DNA of 51,945 nucleotides from Comamonadaceae bacterium (GCA_027485285.1 JAIXRH010000054.1:1-51945), one strand, 5' to 3'; positions 36,833 through 46,912 are shown, numbered from the stretch's first letter. Notes: generated from the letters alone by a model not told the origin. A program made the numbers and translations.

Positions 36833-38629
36833 TCAGAAAGTACGGGTCTGCAGCGGGATGCTGTCGACGGTCAAGGGCTTCATTTGCACGGGCTTGTAAG
36901 TCAGCTTGTTGCCTTCTTTGTGCCACAGGGTGTGCTTGTGCCAATCTTGGTCGTTGCGTCCGTTGGGGTGCTCGGGCGTATCGCCGTAGTCGTTCACGGT
37001 GTGCGCACCGCGGCTTTCACGACGCGCAGCAGCAGAGACCATCGTGGCTTCCGCAGCTTCGATCAAGTTTTCAACTTCCAAGGCTTCAATGCGTGCGGTG
37101 TTGAACACTTTGGAGGTGTCCTTCAAACCAATGTTGTTCACCCGCTGGCGCAGGGCAGCAATTTGCTTCACACCTTCGTCCATCATCGCCTGTGTGCGGA
37201 ACACGCTGGCATGCGACTGCATGGCGTCGCGGATGTCGTTGGCCACGTCTTGGGCGTATTCGCCAGTTTGGTTGGCTTCCAAACGCGCCAAACGCGCCAA
37301 GCTGATGTCTGCGGCATTGGCAGGCAAAGCTTTGTGCTCTTTGTGCTTTTGGTTGAACTCAACAACGTGGTTGCCAGCCGCGCGGCCAAACACCAATAAA
37401 TCGAGCAGCGAGTTGGTGCCTAGGCGGTTGGCGCCGTGCACCGACACGCAAGAGCATTCGCCCACAGCGTACAAACCGTTCACCACCACGCTTTCGTTGT
37501 TGGCGTTTTGTGTGACCACTTGACCATGGATGTTGGTGGGGATGCCGCCCATTTGGTAATGGATGGTGGGGATCACAGGGATCGGTTCTTTGGTGATGTC
37601 AACGTTGGCAAAGTTGTGGCCAATTTCGAACACCGAAGGCAAACGCTTCATGATGGTCTCGGCGCCCAGATGGGTCATGTCGAGGTTGATGTAGTCCTTG
37701 TTGGGACCGCAGCCGCGACCTTCTTTGATCTCTTGGTCCATGCAGCGTGACACGTAGTCGCGTGGGGCCAAGTCTTTGTAGGCGGGGGCATAACGCTCCA
37801 TGAAGCGCTCACCGTTGCAGTTGCGCAGAATCGCGCCTTCGCCGCGACAGCCCTCGGTCAACAGCACGCCAGCACCAGCTACGCCAGTGGGGTGGAATTG
37901 CCAAAACTCCATGTCTTCAAGGGGGATGCCAGCCCGTGCGGCCATGCCTAGGCCGTCGCCGGTGTTGATGAACGCGTTGGTGGAGGCCGCAAAAATACGA
38001 CCCGCACCACCGGTGGCCAACATCACGGTTTTGGCTTCCATGATGTAGAGCTCGCCTGTTTCCATCTCGAGGGCGGTCACGCCCACCACATCACCCGCGT
38101 CGTCGCGGATCAGATCCAGCGCCATCCACTCCACGAAGAAGCTGGTTTTGGCTTTGACGTTTTGTTGGTACAGCGTGTGCAACATGGCGTGGCCCGTGCG
38201 GTCCGCTGCGGCGCAAGCGCGCTCGACCGCTTTTTCGCCGTAGTTGGCGGTGTGGCCGCCGAAGGGGCGTTGGTAAATCGTGCCGTCTGGGTTGCGGTCA
38301 AACGGCATGCCCATGTGCTCCAAGTCGTACACGACTTTGGGAGCCTCACGGCACATGTATTCAATCGCGTCTTGGTCGCCGAGCCAGTCGGAACCTTTGA
38401 CGGTGTCATAAAAGTGGTAGTGCCAGTTGTCTTCGTTCATGTTGCCCAAAGAGGCGCCAATGCCACCTTGCGCAGCCACGGTGTGTGAGCGTGTGGGGAA
38501 CACTTTCGACAAAACAGCCACATTCAAACCTGCACGGGCAAGTTGCAACGAAGCACGCATGCCAGAGCCGCCTGCGCCGACGATGACCACATCAAATTTA
38601 CGACGTGGAATAGAGCTTTTAACGGTCAT
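36833..38629 (-). CDS. sdhA: Succinate dehydrogenase flavoprotein subunit
   Basis: A 598-residue subunit that oxidises succinate to fumarate. The N-terminal FAD fold GAGGSGMRA, the flavin-linked His in RSHTVAAQGG near residue 48, the substrate segments HPTGVAGAG and GANRLGTNSLLDL, and active-site GGIPTN are all present. It lies three bases after the sdhD stop. Confidence 0.97.
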   Translation of the reverse strand: MTVKSSIPRRKFDVVIVGAGGSGMRASLQLARAGLNVAVLSKVFPTRSHTVAAQGGIGASLGNMNEDNWHYHFYDTVKGSDWLGDQDAIEYMCREAPKVVYDLEHMGMPFDRNPDGTIYQRPFGGHTANYGEKAVERACAAADRTGHAMLHTLYQQNVKAKTSFFVEWMALDLIRDDAGDVVGVTALEMETGELYIMEAKTVMLATGGAGRIFAASTNAFINTGDGLGMAARAGIPLEDMEFWQFHPTGVAGAGVLLTEGCRGEGAILRNCNGERFMERYAPAYKDLAPRDYVSRCMDQEIKEGRGCGPNKDYINLDMTHLGAETIMKRLPSVFEIGHNFANVDITKEPIPVIPTIHYQMGGIPTNIHGQVVTQNANNESVVVNGLYAVGECSCVSVHGANRLGTNSLLDLLVFGRAAGNHVVEFNQKHKEHKALPANAADISLARLARLEANQTGEYAQDVANDIRDAMQSHASVFRTQAMMDEGVKQIAALRQRVNNIGLKDTSKVFNTARIEALEVENLIEAAEATMVSAAARRESRGAHTVNDYGDTPEHPNGRNDQDWHKHTLWHKEGNKLTYKPVQMKPLTVDSIPLQTRTF

Positions 38630-38632
38630 GAC

Positions 38633-38998
38633 TTAGAGCCTCCAGAGAACCTGAATGGCCCAGCCGAGACACGACACCAGCCAAACCAAAGTGAAAACTT
38701 GCAAAGACAAACGCACACCCACGGGCTTGACGTAGTCCATCCAAATGTCGCGCATGCCCACCCACACGTGGAGGGCAAACGCAATGAAAACAGAGAAGGT
38801 CAAAGCCTTCATGAATTGCGAGCTGAAAATGCCAGCCCATTTGTCATAGCTGATTTCGCCGCTGGTCAGCAACACTTGGCCCAAAACAGCCAAGGTAAAC
38901 AAAACCATCAAAACAGCTGTGATGCGCTGGGCAAGCCAGTCACGCAGACCGTAGTGCGCGCCTACGACGATGCGCTTGGAACCGTAATTCACGGACAT
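38633..38998 (-). CDS. sdhD: Succinate dehydrogenase membrane anchor subunit
   Basis: A 121-residue protein with three hydrophobic helices (VLMVLFTLAVLGQ, FSVFIAFALHVWVGM, LQVFTLVWLVSCLGW). HVWVGMRDIWMDYV includes the His that ligates heme b, and the N-terminal VGAHYGLRDW is typical of the family. The start MSVNYGSKR at 38998 follows the sdhC stop by 19 bases. Confidence 0.93.
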   Translation of the reverse strand: MSVNYGSKRIVVGAHYGLRDWLAQRITAVLMVLFTLAVLGQVLLTSGEISYDKWAGIFSSQFMKALTFSVFIAFALHVWVGMRDIWMDYVKPVGVRLSLQVFTLVWLVSCLGWAIQVLWRL

Positions 38999-39017
38999 GA
39001 TGAAAGCTCCTAATAAA

Positions 39018-39449
39018 TCAGTACAGACCAAACAACTTGGCACCCAAGGCGGCGGTCAGCGCCAAGCTCAGTGCCAAAGTGGCGATGGCGGAAGATTTGC
39101 CAAATTCTTTGCTCACCGCGTGGTTCACGTCCATGTAGACGTGGCGAACGCCAGCGATCAGGTGGTGCAAGTAAGCCCAGATCAGGCCCAACACCACAAC
39201 TTTCACCAACACAGCAGGCACAAAGCCCAAGCCCACGTTGAACGCGGCGCTGAATTTGGCAAAGGAAATTTCGGAAGAGATGGAGGTGTCAAACATCCAA
39301 ACGATGAATGGCAGCAACAAAAACATGATGAAACCGCTGATTCGGTGCAAGATCGACACAATGCCGGCTGCCGGAAGGCGGTAGCTGGGCAAGTCGGTCA
39401 AGGCATTGATGTTGCGGAACTCAGGCCGCTTTTTGGCAAGCTGGGTCAT
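39018..39449 (-). CDS. sdhC: Succinate dehydrogenase cytochrome b556 subunit
   Basis: A 143-residue membrane subunit with three helices. RPEFRNINALTDLPSYRLPAAG and SILHRISG near residue 32 form the quinone-site signature, and HHLIAGVRHVYMD holds the second heme His. It begins the sdhCDAB run. It starts 84 bases after gntR, with a strong hairpin in the gap. Confidence 0.95.
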   Translation of the reverse strand: MTQLAKKRPEFRNINALTDLPSYRLPAAGIVSILHRISGFIMFLLLPFIVWMFDTSISSEISFAKFSAAFNVGLGFVPAVLVKVVVLGLIWAYLHHLIAGVRHVYMDVNHAVSKEFGKSSAIATLALSLALTAALGAKLFGLY

Positions 39450-39512
39450 GTGGGCTCTTTCTTCGGGTTTATCTGTAAGTCAAAACAGCAGAAATTCTAT
39501 TTCACTGTAACA

Positions 39513-39539
39513 AGCTGACATGAGGGTTTCATGTCAGCT
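39513..39539 (-). other. 11-bp perfect hairpin overlapping the gntR stop codon
   Basis: Arms at 39513-39523 and 39529-39539 pair perfectly around a 5-base loop, and the gntR stop at 39534-39536 lies in one arm. No U-tract follows on the minus strand, so it is not a standard terminator. It could protect RNA ends or mark processing between gntR and sdhC. Confidence 0.5.
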
Positions 39540-40343
39540 CAAAGCATTACGGTAGTGATGCGTATCGGTTCTGTAGAGTCCGCGGCGCAACTCCATGGGG
39601 GTGTCGTTGTAAGTGTAGGCAACACGCGCCACACTCAGCAGGGGCACGTGGATAGCCACGTTGAGCAGTTGGGCTTGTTCTGCATCTGGGTTGACGGCGC
39701 GAATGCTTTCTTCAGCGCGCACCATGCGCACGCCAAACTCGGTTTCAAACAGCGCATACATCGGACCTTTGTAACTACTTAAGCGTTCGGCGGTCAACCC
39801 TTTGAAGGGGGCACCTGGCAGCCACAGCTCTTCCAAAATGGTGGGCACGCCTGCATAGGCCAACACGCGGCGCACTTGCAGCACAGGGTCGCCGCTGCGC
39901 AGGCTGAGGGTGCGGGCAATGTCGGCGCTGGCGCGCAGGCGCTTGCAGTCAATGATGGTGCGCTCGGCTGGTCCTTCGCTTTGGTTGTCACCGTTGTCGG
40001 GCTGCAGCTTCAAAAATCGGTATTGCACATGCTGTTCGGCATGGGTGGCCACAAAGGTGCCCTTGCCTTGGCGGCGGACCAACAAGTTCTCGGCCGCCAG
40101 TTCGTCAATGGCTTTGCGCACGGTGCCTTGACTGACGCGAAACCGTGCGGCCAAGTCCATTTCACTGGGGATGGCTTCACCTGGCTTCCATTCGCCTGCT
40201 TCGAGGCTTTGCAAAATCAGGCCTTTGATTTGTTGATACAGCGGGCTGAAGGCAGGCGACAGGTTCAAGGCACCCAAAGCATCGCCGCCCACAGAGGGTG
40301 GGTTGCCAAGGGCTGCAAATGAGGGCGCTGTGTTGGATGCCAT
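39534..40343 (-). CDS. GntR family regulator with UTRA domain
   Basis: A 269-residue HutC-subfamily GntR protein: an N-terminal winged helix (EAIPSEMDLAARFRVSQGTVRKAIDELAAENLLVRRQGKGTF, quoted here only as positions of its helix-turn-helix around residues 55-97) and a C-terminal UTRA ligand-binding domain with DPVLQVRRVL and EELWLPG. It sits between sdhCDAB, in the same direction, and mdh, divergent. Its position implies control of TCA genes in response to a carboxylate. A palindrome at 40397-40408 upstream is a candidate autoregulatory site. Confidence 0.9.
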   Translation of the reverse strand: MASNTAPSFAALGNPPSVGGDALGALNLSPAFSPLYQQIKGLILQSLEAGEWKPGEAIPSEMDLAARFRVSQGTVRKAIDELAAENLLVRRQGKGTFVATHAEQHVQYRFLKLQPDNGDNQSEGPAERTIIDCKRLRASADIARTLSLRSGDPVLQVRRVLAYAGVPTILEELWLPGAPFKGLTAERLSSYKGPMYALFETEFGVRMVRAEESIRAVNPDAEQAQLLNVAIHVPLLSVARVAYTYNDTPMELRRGLYRTDTHHYRNALS

Positions 40344-40396
40344 GGGTTTGTTGTCTAAACGCTTCAGCGTCAGTTCATTGTCATCCTCGTATCATA

Positions 40397-40408
40397 TCTT
40401 CTATAAGA
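40397..40408. promoter_or_regulatory. Palindrome TCTTCTATAAGA, candidate GntR operator
   Basis: A 12-bp near-palindrome, one base from the perfect TCTTATATAAGA found at 50693-50704, lies between divergent gntR and mdh. Further TAAGAC half-sites follow at 40411-40416. Binding by the adjacent UTRA regulator is inferred from location. Confidence 0.45.
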
Positions 40409-40489
40409 CATAAGACAGAGTGCCCAAAGGGTTTTCGCGGGTAAACTGTCGCATCTGCCTTTTTTAAATCACTTTTTGGAGTTTTCCTC

Positions 40490-41476
40490 ATGAGCAAGAA
40501 GCCTGTTCGCGTTGCCGTCACTGGTGCAGCTGGTCAAATTGGTTACGCCCTGTTGTTCCGTATCGCCTCAGGCGAAATGTTGGGCAAAGATCAACCCGTC
40601 ATCTTGCAATTGTTGGAAGTGCCGGTTGAAGGCCCACAAAAAGCCCTTCGCGGTGTGATGATGGAACTGGAAGATTGCGCCTTCCCTTTGTTGGTCGGCA
40701 TGGAAGCCCATGGCGACCCCATGACAGCCTTCAAAGACGTTGACTACGCTTTGTTGGTCGGCTCGCGCCCACGCGGCCCAGGCATGGAGCGCGCTGAGTT
40801 GCTCGCCATCAACGGCGCCATCTTCACCGCCCAAGGCAAGGCCTTGAACGCTGTGGCCTCTCGCGACGTGAAAGTTTTGGTGGTCGGCAACCCAGCCAAC
40901 ACCAACGCTTACATCGCCATGAAGGCTGCGCCTGATTTGAAGCCAGGCAACTTCACCGCCATGCTGCGTTTGGACCACAACCGTGCCTTGTCTCAAATCG
41001 CTGCCAAGACCGGCAAAGCCGTGGCTGACATCGAGAAATTGTGCGTGTGGGGCAACCACTCACCCACCATGTACGCGGACTACCGCTTCGCCACCATCAA
41101 GGGCGAGTCGGTCAAGGCCATGATCAACGACCAAGAGTGGAACGCCAACGTGTTCTTGCCAACCGTGGGCAAACGCGGCGCCGCCATCATTGATGCACGT
41201 GGCTTGTCTTCAGCGGCTTCTGCTGCCAACGCGGCCATCGACCACATGCGCGATTGGGCTTTGGGCACACACGGCAAGTGGGTGACCATGGGCATCCCAT
41301 CACAAGGCTGGTATGGCATTCCCAAAGACGTCATGTTTGGCTTCCCCGTGACCTGCGAAAACGGCCAATACAAAGTGGTCGAAGGTTTGGAAATCGACGC
41401 GTTCAGCCAATCTTGCATCGACAAGACCCTCAAAGAGTTGACCGACGAGCAAGCTGGCGTGGCCCACCTGATTTAA
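40490..41476 (+). CDS. mdh: Malate dehydrogenase
   Basis: A 328-residue NAD-dependent malate dehydrogenase of the cytosolic-like group. The NAD fold begins with [13 protein letters not shown], substrate arginines lie in [15 protein letters not shown] and [11 protein letters not shown], and the catalytic His is in [16 protein letters not shown] lies upstream of the ATG. It precedes a CitE-like lyase by only four bases. Confidence 0.97.
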   Translation: MSKKPVRVAVTGAAGQIGYALLFRIASGEMLGKDQPVILQLLEVPVEGPQKALRGVMMELEDCAFPLLVGMEAHGDPMTAFKDVDYALLVGSRPRGPGMERAELLAINGAIFTAQGKALNAVASRDVKVLVVGNPANTNAYIAMKAAPDLKPGNFTAMLRLDHNRALSQIAAKTGKAVADIEKLCVWGNHSPTMYADYRFATIKGESVKAMINDQEWNANVFLPTVGKRGAAIIDARGLSSAASAANAAIDHMRDWALGTHGKWVTMGIPSQGWYGIPKDVMFGFPVTCENGQYKVVEGLEIDAFSQSCIDKTLKELTDEQAGVAHLI

Positions 41477-41480
41477 GCCA

Positions 41481-42521
41481 GTGCAGGACAAAGCCACCTT
41501 GGACAAGGCCTTTCAAGCTGTGAAAAGCGTGGGGGCCTCTTCGCTTCATCCGCGTCAAGTTTTGTTGGGCTCACAAGCCGGTGGCGTTCTGCTTCCCGTT
41601 TGTGACCATTACAGCGGAGTCGAAGCGCGCATGCGCAAAAGCTTGCAGCTGCAAGCTGCCATGACGCAAGAGTTTGGCACTTGCGTGTTTGATGTCACCC
41701 TGGATTGCGAAGACGGTGCACCCGTGGGCGGCGAGGCTGAGCATGCCGCGCTCGTCACCGAGTTGGCGCTGAATGCCGCACCTGAGGCCCGCGTGGCCGT
41801 GCGTGTGCACCCCGTGGATCACCCCAGTTTTCAGGCCGAAATGGCCACCATTGCGGGCCAAGCTGGCAAACGTTTGACGCACATCATGGTGCCCAAGGTC
41901 GAGTCAGTGGCCGATGTGCAGCTGGCCGAAGCCGCCTTGATTCAAGCTGGCGCCAAAGATTTGGCGCTTCATGTGCTGATTGAGTCGCCGGCTGCTGTGC
42001 ACCGTGCGTTTGACATTGCTGCACACCCGCGTGTGCAGTCGCTCAGTTTTGGTTTGATGGATTTCATTTCTGCGCACGGTGGCGCCATCCCCGCGTCAGC
42101 CATGACGTCGCAAGGCCAATTCACCCACCCGCTGGTGGTGCGTGCCAAGCTCAACATTGCCAGCGCCTGCCATGCGCACGGCAAAGTGCCGTCGCATTGT
42201 GTGGTGACCGAGTTCAATGACATGGCAGCCATGCGCGCTGCTGCCCAACGCGCTGCGCACGAATTGGGTTGCACCCGCATGTGGAGCATTCACCCCTCAC
42301 AAATACGCCCCATTCTTGAGGCCATGGCCCCTGACAACGCCGCCATTGAGGTGGCCAGCGAGATTGTGTTGGCTGCCTATGCCGCGCAATGGGCGCCCAT
42401 CAGCCACCAAGGTCATTTGCAAGACCGCGCGAGCTACCGCTTCTACTGGCAAGTGTTGGAACGTGCGCACAGCACGGGCTGTAGCCTTCCAGCCGAAGTC
42501 CAGTTATTCTTCAAGGATTAA
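41481..42521 (+). CDS. HpcH/HpaI aldolase / CitE-like CoA lyase family protein
   Basis: A 346-residue TIM-barrel protein of the HpcH/HpaI-CitE superfamily. Metal-binding acids are in TLDCEDGAP and LIESPAA, with LSFGLMDF and WSIHPSQI farther on. Members cleave or form malyl-CoA, citryl-CoA or 2-keto-3-deoxy acids; being joined to mdh and acnB suggests a C4/C5 dicarboxylate or its CoA ester. It starts with GTG at 41481, four bases after the mdh stop. Specific activity cannot be settled from sequence. Confidence 0.85.
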   Translation: MQDKATLDKAFQAVKSVGASSLHPRQVLLGSQAGGVLLPVCDHYSGVEARMRKSLQLQAAMTQEFGTCVFDVTLDCEDGAPVGGEAEHAALVTELALNAAPEARVAVRVHPVDHPSFQAEMATIAGQAGKRLTHIMVPKVESVADVQLAEAALIQAGAKDLALHVLIESPAAVHRAFDIAAHPRVQSLSFGLMDFISAHGGAIPASAMTSQGQFTHPLVVRAKLNIASACHAHGKVPSHCVVTEFNDMAAMRAAAQRAAHELGCTRMWSIHPSQIRPILEAMAPDNAAIEVASEIVLAAYAAQWAPISHQGHLQDRASYRFYWQVLERAHSTGCSLPAEVQLFFKD

Positions 42522-42527
42522 CTGGAG

Positions 42528-43133
42528 ATGCGCATGCACAAGTTTGTTTTAGCTTTTGTTGGTGTGTTCCTCGCAAGCATGGGCCATGGGTCTGTGGCTG
42601 CCGAGCCTGCCAAACAGCAAGGTGCCAAGCACGCGGCTCCAAAGCCCACAGCTGCGAAGCAAACGCAGGCCAAACCTAAGCCCACAACAGCGCCCAAATA
42701 CTATTACGTCAGAGGCACCTCGACGGTTGCTGCGCCAGCGGCAGCCTTGCTGGCTCCCGCGGCGGCGGAGCAAGTGCCAGCCGCAACGCCTGAGCTGGGC
42801 GATGTGCACACAGGGCGTATGGTGTGCGAGCTGGGAAACTCAGTCACCGTCTCGCCCGACCCACAGCAGCCCTCACGTTTCGTCGTGCAGCTCAAGAGGA
42901 ACACCTACTTCATGACGCCCGTGGCAACCACCACGGGCGCTGTGCGTTTGGAAGACGCACAAGCCGGCACCATGTGGTTGCAGCTACCCCATAAATCGAT
43001 GCTGATGAACAGCAAGCTGGGCCAGCGCATGGCTGACGAATGTCAAAGCGAACATCAAACGGCTGCGGCGCAGGCCATGAAGCTCAATCCACCCCCCAGC
43101 TTGTTGGACCATTCCACCATGGCCATCAAATAA
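42528..43133 (+). CDS. Secreted protein of unknown function with Ala/Pro/Lys-rich linker
   Basis: A 201-residue protein not assigned to a known function. A signal peptide (MHKFVLAFVGVFLASMG, cleavage near AAEP) is followed by about 55 low-complexity residues rich in Ala, Lys and Pro, then a folded domain from about residue 90 (HTGRMVCELGNSVTV, RNTYFMTPVATTTGAV) ending near residue 170. Two cysteines, in VCELG and DECQSE, may form a disulfide. It lies six bases after the aldolase and 36 before acnB, so it is likely cotranscribed with TCA genes. Start may be 42528 or 42534. Confidence 0.7.
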   Translation: MRMHKFVLAFVGVFLASMGHGSVAAEPAKQQGAKHAAPKPTAAKQTQAKPKPTTAPKYYYVRGTSTVAAPAAALLAPAAAEQVPAATPELGDVHTGRMVCELGNSVTVSPDPQQPSRFVVQLKRNTYFMTPVATTTGAVRLEDAQAGTMWLQLPHKSMLMNSKLGQRMADECQSEHQTAAAQAMKLNPPPSLLDHSTMAIK

Positions 43134-43169
43134 CCCATTACTTTTTGATTCGATAGATTGGAGAAAACC

Positions 43170-45761
43170 ATGTTGAAAGCCTACCGTGACCACGTCGCCG
43201 AGCGCGCTGCGCTGGGTATCCCACCCCTGCCTTTAGACGCCAAGCAAACGGCGGAATTGATCGAGTTGATCAAAGCCCCCGCCGCAGGCGAAGAAGCATT
43301 CTTGATGGACTTGTTGACGCACCGCGTGCCACCGGGCGTGGACGATGCGGCCAAAGTCAAGGCTTCCTTTCTGGCCGCTGTGGCCCAAGGCGATGTCAAA
43401 GTGGGCCTGATCTCCAAGTCCAAAGCCACGGAGCTCTTGGGCACCATGGTGGGCGGCTACAACGTGCACCCCCTGATCGAATTGCTCGACGACGCAGAAG
43501 TGGCCGCTGTGGCCGCTGAAGCCCTGAAGAAAACCTTGTTGATGTTTGACTTTTTCAACGATGTCGCTGAAAAAGCCAAAGCCGGTAATGCCAAGGCCAA
43601 AGAGGTCATGCACAGCTGGGCCGAGGCTGAGTGGTTCACCACCCGCCCTGAAGTTGAGAAAAAAATCACCATCACCGTGTTCAAGGTGCCTGGCGAGACC
43701 AATACCGACGACCTGTCTCCAGCGCCTGACGCCTGGAGCCGTCCAGACATTCCGTTGCACTACTTGGCCATGCTGAAGAACACCCGTGAGGGCGCACCCT
43801 TCAAGCCTGAAGAAGACGGCAAGCGCGGTCCCATGCAGTTCATTGAAGAGCTGAAGAAAAAAGGCCATTTGGTCTCTTATGTCGGCGACGTGGTCGGAAC
43901 AGGCTCCTCACGCAAGTCGGCCACCAACAGCATCATTTGGGGCTTTGGTGAAGACATTCCGTTTGTGCCCAACAAGCGTTTTGGTGGCGTGACTTTGGGC
44001 GGCAAGATTGCCCCCATCTTCTTCAACACCCAAGAAGACTCAGGCGCGCTGCCCATCGAAGTGGATGTCTCCAAGCTCAACATGGGTGATGTGGTTGACG
44101 TGTTGCCCTACGACGGCAAGATTGTGAAGAACGGTGAAACCCTCACCACGTTCCAACTCAAGAGCGATGTGTTGTTTGACGAAGTGCGTGCGGGTGGCCG
44201 TATCAACCTCATCATCGGCCGCAGCTTGACCGCCAAGGCGCGCGAGTTCTTGGGCTTGCCCGCATCGACCGTGTTCCGTTTGCCCACAGCGCCGATCACC
44301 ACCAAGGCCGGCTTCACGCTGGCTCAAAAGATGGTTGGTCGTGCGGTGGGTTTGCCAGAAGGTCAAGGCGTTCGCCCCGGGACTTATTGCGAACCCAAGA
44401 TGACCACCGTGGGTTCACAAGACACCACCGGCCCGATGACCCGCGACGAGTTGAAAGACTTGGCATGCTTGGGTTTCTCATCTGACATGGTGATGCAATC
44501 GTTCTGCCACACCGCGGCTTACCCCAAGTCGGTGGATGTGAAGACACACCGCGAACTGCCAGCGTTCATCAGCAACCGTGGCGGCGTGGCTTTGCGTCCT
44601 GGCGACGGCGTGATCCACTCTTGGTTGAACCGTTTGTTGTTGCCTGACACCGTCGGTACCGGCGGTGACTCGCACACACGTTTCCCCATTGGCATTTCTT
44701 TCCCAGCAGGCTCCGGTTTGGTGGCCTTCGGTGCGGCCACTGGCGTGATGCCTTTGGACATGCCCGAGTCCGTCCTGGTGCGCTTTAAAGGCGAGATGCA
44801 ACCCGGTGTGACCCTGCGTGACTTGGTGCATGCCATTCCGCTCTACGGCATCAAACAAGGCCTGCTGACGGTGGCCAAGTCCGGCAAGATCAACGAGTTC
44901 TCGGGCCGCATTCTGGAAATCGAAGGCCTGCCTAACCTCAAGGTCGAGCAAGCGTTTGAACTGTCCGACGCGTCCGCCGAGCGTTCAGCCGCCGGTTGCA
45001 CGATCAAGCTCAACAAAGAGCCAGTCGAGGAATATCTGAAGTCGAACATCGTGTTGATGAAGAACATGATCGCCGACGGTTACGCCGACGCTCGCACCTT
45101 GGCCCGCCGCATCGAGAAAGTCGAAGCCTGGTTGGCCGCGCCCAATCTGCTCGAAGCTGACAAAGATGCTGAATACGCGCATGTCATTGAGATCGACATG
45201 AACGAGATCAAAGAGCCGATTTTGTGCTGCCCCAACGATCCGGACGACGCCAAGTTCCTGTCTGAAGTGGCGGGCACCAAGATCGACGAAGCTTTCATTG
45301 GTTCTTGCATGACCAACATCGGCCACTTCCGCGCCGCGGCTAAGTTGCTGGGCGGTCAGCGCGACATTCCCGTCAAGTTGTGGGTGGCACCGCCAACGAA
45401 GATGGACGAGAGCGAGCTGATCAAAGAAGGCCATTACGCTGCGTTTGGCACCGCTGGTGCGCGCACTGAAATGCCAGGCTGCTCTTTGTGCATGGGGAAC
45501 CAAGCGCAAGTGCGTGAAGGCGCGACCGTGGTGTCTACTTCCACACGCAACTTCCCCAACCGCTTGGGCAAAAACACCAATGTGTATTTGGCCTCTGCGG
45601 AGTTGGCGGCGATCGCCTCTAAGCTGGGCCACATCCCCACCGTGGCCGAGTACCACGCGGCGATGGGCGTGGTCAACAGCGACGGTGCGGCGATCTACAA
45701 GTACTTGAACTTCAACCAGATTGACGAGTACGTCGAAACGGCCAAGGGCGTGACAGCGTAA
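43170..45761 (+). CDS. acnB: Aconitate hydratase B
   Basis: An 863-residue AcnB that isomerises citrate and isocitrate and can bind mRNA when its cluster is lost. The HEAT-like N-terminal domain ([20 protein letters not shown]) is unique to AcnB. The 4Fe-4S ligands are in SCMTNIGHF and GCSLCMGNQ, and substrate residues in [23 protein letters not shown] precedes the ATG at 43170; the frame opens at 43158. A strong terminator follows. Confidence 0.97.
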   Translation: MLKAYRDHVAERAALGIPPLPLDAKQTAELIELIKAPAAGEEAFLMDLLTHRVPPGVDDAAKVKASFLAAVAQGDVKVGLISKSKATELLGTMVGGYNVHPLIELLDDAEVAAVAAEALKKTLLMFDFFNDVAEKAKAGNAKAKEVMHSWAEAEWFTTRPEVEKKITITVFKVPGETNTDDLSPAPDAWSRPDIPLHYLAMLKNTREGAPFKPEEDGKRGPMQFIEELKKKGHLVSYVGDVVGTGSSRKSATNSIIWGFGEDIPFVPNKRFGGVTLGGKIAPIFFNTQEDSGALPIEVDVSKLNMGDVVDVLPYDGKIVKNGETLTTFQLKSDVLFDEVRAGGRINLIIGRSLTAKAREFLGLPASTVFRLPTAPITTKAGFTLAQKMVGRAVGLPEGQGVRPGTYCEPKMTTVGSQDTTGPMTRDELKDLACLGFSSDMVMQSFCHTAAYPKSVDVKTHRELPAFISNRGGVALRPGDGVIHSWLNRLLLPDTVGTGGDSHTRFPIGISFPAGSGLVAFGAATGVMPLDMPESVLVRFKGEMQPGVTLRDLVHAIPLYGIKQGLLTVAKSGKINEFSGRILEIEGLPNLKVEQAFELSDASAERSAAGCTIKLNKEPVEEYLKSNIVLMKNMIADGYADARTLARRIEKVEAWLAAPNLLEADKDAEYAHVIEIDMNEIKEPILCCPNDPDDAKFLSEVAGTKIDEAFIGSCMTNIGHFRAAAKLLGGQRDIPVKLWVAPPTKMDESELIKEGHYAAFGTAGARTEMPGCSLCMGNQAQVREGATVVSTSTRNFPNRLGKNTNVYLASAELAAIASKLGHIPTVAEYHAAMGVVNSDGAAIYKYLNFNQIDEYVETAKGVTA

Positions 45762-45800
45762 GCCGTCTGCGTCTTCCCCAGCGCTTCGGTGTTGGGTGAT

Positions 45801-45837
45801 AAAAAACCCGCAAAGCATCAGCCTTGCGGGTTTTTTT
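45801..45837. terminator. Bidirectional terminator between acnB and Bug gene
   Basis: AAAAAACCCGCAA (45801-45813) pairs with TTGCGGGTTTTTT (45824-45836) around a 10-base loop, flanked by A and T runs. It can stop both converging transcripts. Confidence 0.88.
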
Positions 45838-45852
45838 ATGGGTTGTTAAAAA

Positions 45853-46824
45853 TTACTCAGGTTCAATTTTTGCATCCCGCACCACCTTGGCCCAACGTGG
45901 TGCTTCGGCCTTGATCAGCGCCGCAAATTGTTCGGGTGTGCCGCCACCGAGTTCATTGCCCTGGCTCAAGATTTTTTCTTTCACCTCAGCCGTTTGCAGG
46001 GCTTGGTTACACACGGTATTGAGCTGCTTGACCAGATCGGGCGACAGGCCTTTGGGCCCAATCAGGCCTTGCCAATTCAGGACTTCCACTGCGGGGTAGC
46101 CTTGTTCGCCCATGGTGGGCAGGTCAGGTAAAAGAGGGGAGCGCTTTTTGCTGGTGATGGCCAAGGCACGCATGCGGCCACCTTGGATGGCGGGCATGGC
46201 GACATACATTTGTTCAAACATCATGTGCACCTGGCCCCCCATTAAATCTGTAGCGCCTGCGGAGCCGCTTTTGTAGGGCGCATGAATCATGTCGATACCG
46301 GCTTCATGTTCAAACAACGCACCACTCAAATGGTGGGAGCCGCCAATGCCGCCAGAGGCATAGCTCAGTTTGCCGGGGGACGCTTTGGCCGCTGCCACGA
46401 GGTCTTTGACGGTTTTGTAGGGCGAGTCGTTGCGCACCATCAAGATGAGCGGACCACGTTCGATCAGGCAAATCGGCGTCAAGTCATTCAATGGGTCAAA
46501 GTTGAGCTTTTTAAACAAAGTTTGGTTCACTGCCAGTGGGGCAAAGTTACCCATGCCTAGGGTGTAGCCATCGGGCTTGGCGCGCGCAATGGCTTCGGTG
46601 CCAATGTTGCCGCCCGCACCCGATTTGTTGTCGATCACGATGGGCTGGCCCAGCAGCGTGCCCATGGCCTTGGCCACTTGGCGTGATCGGCTGTCGGCGT
46701 TACCGCCTGCGGCGTAGGGGCAGACCCAAGTGATCGCTTTGTTTGGGTACTTGTCTTGGGCTTGGGCGAAGAGCGGCAACAAGCTGGCGCTGACTGTGGC
46801 TTGCATGAGGGAGCGGCGTTTCAT
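45853..46824 (-). CDS. Bug family substrate-binding protein (second copy)
   Basis: A 323-residue periplasmic Bug/TctC protein. Signal peptide MKRRSLMQATVSASLLPLFAQAQ is followed by KYPNKAITWVCPYAAGGNAD, then VIDNKSGAGGNIGTEA and GYPAVEVLNWQGL. AAGGAG precedes the ATG. Membrane partners are absent. It is divergent from an FAD monooxygenase across a 10-bp inverted repeat, so it may bind an aromatic acid used by that enzyme; this is inference. Confidence 0.9.
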   Translation of the reverse strand: MKRRSLMQATVSASLLPLFAQAQDKYPNKAITWVCPYAAGGNADSRSRQVAKAMGTLLGQPIVIDNKSGAGGNIGTEAIARAKPDGYTLGMGNFAPLAVNQTLFKKLNFDPLNDLTPICLIERGPLILMVRNDSPYKTVKDLVAAAKASPGKLSYASGGIGGSHHLSGALFEHEAGIDMIHAPYKSGSAGATDLMGGQVHMMFEQMYVAMPAIQGGRMRALAITSKKRSPLLPDLPTMGEQGYPAVEVLNWQGLIGPKGLSPDLVKQLNTVCNQALQTAEVKEKILSQGNELGGGTPEQFAALIKAEAPRWAKVVRDAKIEPE

Positions 46825-46850
46825 GGCAGAAATCTCCTTGTTTTGACATG

Positions 46851-46883
46851 CAACAAATCATAGGCGTGTCCTTTGATTTGTTG
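46851..46883. promoter_or_regulatory. 10-bp perfect inverted repeat between Bug and monooxygenase genes
   Basis: CAACAAATCA (46851-46860) and its exact complement TGATTTGTTG (46874-46883) are separated by 13 bases in the 88-base divergent gap. This is a strong operator candidate for shared control; no regulator gene is adjacent. Confidence 0.5.
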
Positions 46884-46912
46884 AGAACGACAGACATAGC
46901 ACAATCACGTAC

